From contig NZ_KB235941.1 of the NCBI RefSeq assembly GCF_000332315.1, positions 972,722 to 1,005,370 of the forward strand: a stretch of DNA of 32,649 bases, in the 5' to 3' direction. Origin of the DNA: Prochlorothrix hollandica PCC 9006 = CALU 1027 (GTDB lineage: Bacteria; Cyanobacteriota; Cyanobacteriia; Prochlorotrichales; Prochlorotrichaceae). The first letter of the stretch is position 1. Each line of letters begins with the position of its first letter. A program made the translations under genes and the position numbers. The notes beneath the pieces are model-generated. The model saw nothing but the letters and a program-made list of their open reading frames with translations, was not told where the DNA came from and made no database searches. Shown here piece by piece: positions 30,853 to 32,649 of the stretch.

Positions 30853-32295
30853 TTAAACCTTGAGTAGCTCCTTGGCCGCACCTTTACCGCTGGACTTCTG
30901 GGCCAACAACTGACCCAAGATCGCCGTCACGTTGGTTTTGGCATCCCCAAACAACATGTGGGTATTGTCCTTATAAAATAGGGGATTTTCCACCCCTGCA
31001 TAGCCGCTGGCCATGCCCCGCTTCATCACAATCACATCCGCCCCCTTCCAGACTTCCAACACGGGCATTCCGGCGATCGGACTGGTGGGATCCTCCAAAG
31101 CACTGGGATTGACGGTATCATTGGCCCCAATCACCAACACCACATCGGTTTCGGGGAAATCTTCGTTAATTTCGTCCATTTCTAAAACAATGTCATAGGG
31201 CACATTGGCCTCCGCCAGTAGCACATTCATGTGACCGGGCAAGCGACCGGCGACGGGGTGAATGCCAAAGCGCACCGTTACCCCTTTTTTCCGGAGCATT
31301 TGGGTAATTTCCGACACAGGATGCTGGGCCTGGGCCACCGCCATCCCATAACCGGGCACAATGATCACACTGCGGGCCGCATTGAGCAAGTCCACGGTTT
31401 CCTCAACGCTGGTGGTGGTGATCTGTCCCTCGATCGCGCTAGCGCCACTGGCGGCTTGTCCAGACCCAGCCCCAAATCCCCCCAAAATCACACTCAGAAA
31501 AGAGCGATTCATGGCATTACACATGATGTAGCTCAGGATCGCGCCACTGCTGCCCACCAGGGCACCGGTCACAATCAGCAAATCATTGGACAGCATGAAA
31601 CCCGCTGCCGCCGCCGCCCAGCCGGAGTAGCTGTTGAGCATGGAAATGACCACGGGCATATCCGCGCCGCCAATGGCCGCTACCAAGTGCAGCCCCAGCA
31701 CCGCCGCCAGACCCGTCATGATGACCAGGGGTTGCAGTCCCCCCAGTTCCGGAGCCTGCATAAACTGCACCCCCAGAACCACGACCGCCCCCAGCAGACT
31801 GAGGTTGAGGAGGTGGCGACCGGGAAGGGTGAGGGGTTTGCTGCTGAGGATGGCCCGCAGTTTACCAAAGGCAATGATCGAACCGGTGAAGGTGACCGCT
31901 CCAATGAAAACCCCGATAAAGACTTCTAGCTCATGGATAGTGGCTTCCGCACCCACCAGGTTGGGATCAGGGCTGAGATAGCTGCCAATGCCCACCAATA
32001 CCGCTGCTAAACCCACAAAGCTATGGAGAATAGCCACTAGTTCCGGCATGGAGGTCATGGCGACACGGGAGGCCAAGAGGGCACCGATGATCACCCCCGG
32101 CACAATGACAGCGGCCAGGGTGAGGTAGCCCGTGACCTGGGCACTGAAGGCGGTGGCCACGATCGCCAGCAACATACCCAGAATGCCGTAAAGATTACCG
32201 CGACGGGAGGATTCCTGGTTAGACAGACCTCCCAAACTGAGGATAAAGAGAACACTAGCCGCAATATAGGCGACGCTCGTTAGGCTATTGGTCAT
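30853..32295 (-). CDS. pntB: NAD(P) transhydrogenase subunit beta
   Basis: A 480-residue protein. The N-terminal two thirds hold about eight or nine membrane helices (domain [80 protein letters not shown]). The C-terminal NADP-binding domain III contains [52 protein letters not shown] and [18 protein letters not shown]. With PntA it couples proton movement to hydride transfer from NADH to NADP+. Genes for the alpha subunit usually lie immediately upstream; here at least 350 bases of repeats are found instead, so the partner gene is further away or elsewhere. Confidence 0.96.
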   Translation of the reverse strand: MTNSLTSVAYIAASVLFILSLGGLSNQESSRRGNLYGILGMLLAIVATAFSAQVTGYLTLAAVIVPGVIIGALLASRVAMTSMPELVAILHSFVGLAAVLVGIGSYLSPDPNLVGAEATIHELEVFIGVFIGAVTFTGSIIAFGKLRAILSSKPLTLPGRHLLNLSLLGAVVVLGVQFMQAPELGGLQPLVIMTGLAAVLGLHLVAAIGGADMPVVISMLNSYSGWAAAAAGFMLSNDLLIVTGALVGSSGAILSYIMCNAMNRSFLSVILGGFGAGSGQAASGASAIEGQITTTSVEETVDLLNAARSVIIVPGYGMAVAQAQHPVSEITQMLRKKGVTVRFGIHPVAGRLPGHMNVLLAEANVPYDIVLEMDEINEDFPETDVVLVIGANDTVNPSALEDPTSPIAGMPVLEVWKGADVIVMKRGMASGYAGVENPLFYKDNTHMLFGDAKTNVTAILGQLLAQKSSGKGAAKELLKV

Positions 32296-32314
32296 AGTTA
32301 AATCGGGATGTAGG

Positions 32315-32347
32315 TCGGGATTTAGTCGGGATTTAGTCGGGATTTAG
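32315..32347. repeat. 11-bp tandem repeat upstream of pntB
   Basis: TCGGGATTTAG three times perfectly (32315, 32326, 32337), with degenerate neighbours on both sides (AATCGGGATGTAGG, ATCGGGATTGGG). It begins 20 bases from the pntB start codon. Confidence 0.92.
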
Positions 32348-32356
32348 ATCGGGATT

Positions 32357-32649
32357 GGGTGCATCCCGCTTGGGCTGCCCTCACCCTAAATCCCTCTCCC
32401 AGAACGGGAGAGGGACTTTGAAGGTTCTGGCTCCCCTTCTCCCGCCCTGGGAGAGGGACTTTGAAGGTTCTGGCTCCCCTTCTCCCGCCCTGGGAGAGGG
32501 ACTTTGAAGGTTCTGGCTCCCCTTCTCCTGCCTTGGGAGAGGGACTTTGAAGGTTCTGGCTCCCCTTCTCCCGCATTGGGAGAGGGACTTTGAACGTTCT
32601 GGCTCCCCTTCTCCCGCCCTGGGAGAAGGGGCTGGGGGATGAGGGGGGG
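32357..32649. repeat. 43-bp tandem array at the right edge
   Basis: The leading part (GGGTGCATCCCGCTTGGGCT and CTCACCCTAAATCCCTCTCC) matches the copy at 26306. It is followed by 43-base units with AGGGACT at 32411, 32454, 32497, 32540 and 32583, and continues to the window edge. A minus-strand frame across it is an artefact of the repeat. Confidence 0.95.

Noticed and set aside
32322-32576. 84-codon minus-strand ORF at the right edge
   Set aside because: It is a direct translation of the 43-bp array.

Overview
The window looks like cyanobacterial chromosome. The palindrome GCGATCGC (HIP1) and its near-matches occur throughout, GC content is fairly high, and several genes belong to families found mainly or only in oxygenic phototrophs: a CRR6-type NdhI maturation factor, Ycf66, DUF3531, a VTE6-like DUF92 phytyl-phosphate kinase and a plant-type 2Fe-2S ferredoxin with a C-terminal extension. 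I cannot name the species. The many tandem and interspersed repeats resemble those of filamentous, repeat-rich cyanobacteria (inference).

Layout. 1-1309: an edge ORF and a CHASE2-only membrane protein. 1310-1766: tandem repeats and MITE-like elements. 1767-4502: pfkA, convergent with and overlapping a REC-GAF-PAS response regulator. 4503-5295: repeats. 5296-6069: VTE6-like kinase. 6070-6544: a 129-bp tandem array. 6545-8347: a membrane protein whose C-terminal part looks like a decayed class III nucleotide cyclase. 8670-10007: a secreted pilin-like G/H protein with pentapeptide-like repeats. 10114-11211: ferredoxin and a SAM methyltransferase. 11217-14002: an accessory block. It holds a truncated hexapeptide acyltransferase, a compact type II restriction-modification system (C5 methyltransferase divergent from an XRE regulator plus HNH nuclease, with a palindromic operator between them), then broken pieces of a TpsB-like transporter and of an unidentified gene. 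14082-14164: tRNA-Leu(UAG). 14291-17687: SnoaL-like protein, a frameshifted Ycf66 protein rich in internal repeats, and DUF3531. 17862-22358: a CPA1 Na+/H+ antiporter and a TIGR03960-type radical SAM protein. 22378-22858: another repeat array. 22875-25510: a translationally coupled operon of a P-loop ATPase and a TPR protein. 25710-26189: CRR6. 26190-26945: repeats. 26946-32295: an apparently active PAS-adenylate cyclase, alanine racemase, an unknown multispanning membrane protein and pntB with a good terminator. 32315-32649: short repeats and a 43-bp array.

Themes. Cyclic-nucleotide signalling appears in three states: a CHASE2 sensor without an output domain, a cyclase-like domain that has lost its catalytic half, and a cyclase with all catalytic residues. 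Two regions stand out as possible conflict or defence modules: the restriction-modification island, which contains no HIP1 sites, and the ATPase/TPR pair, whose TPR repeats are near-identical at DNA level. Repeats of at least six families fill almost every long intergenic gap. Many of them keep reading frames open on one or both strands, which makes false gene calls likely there.
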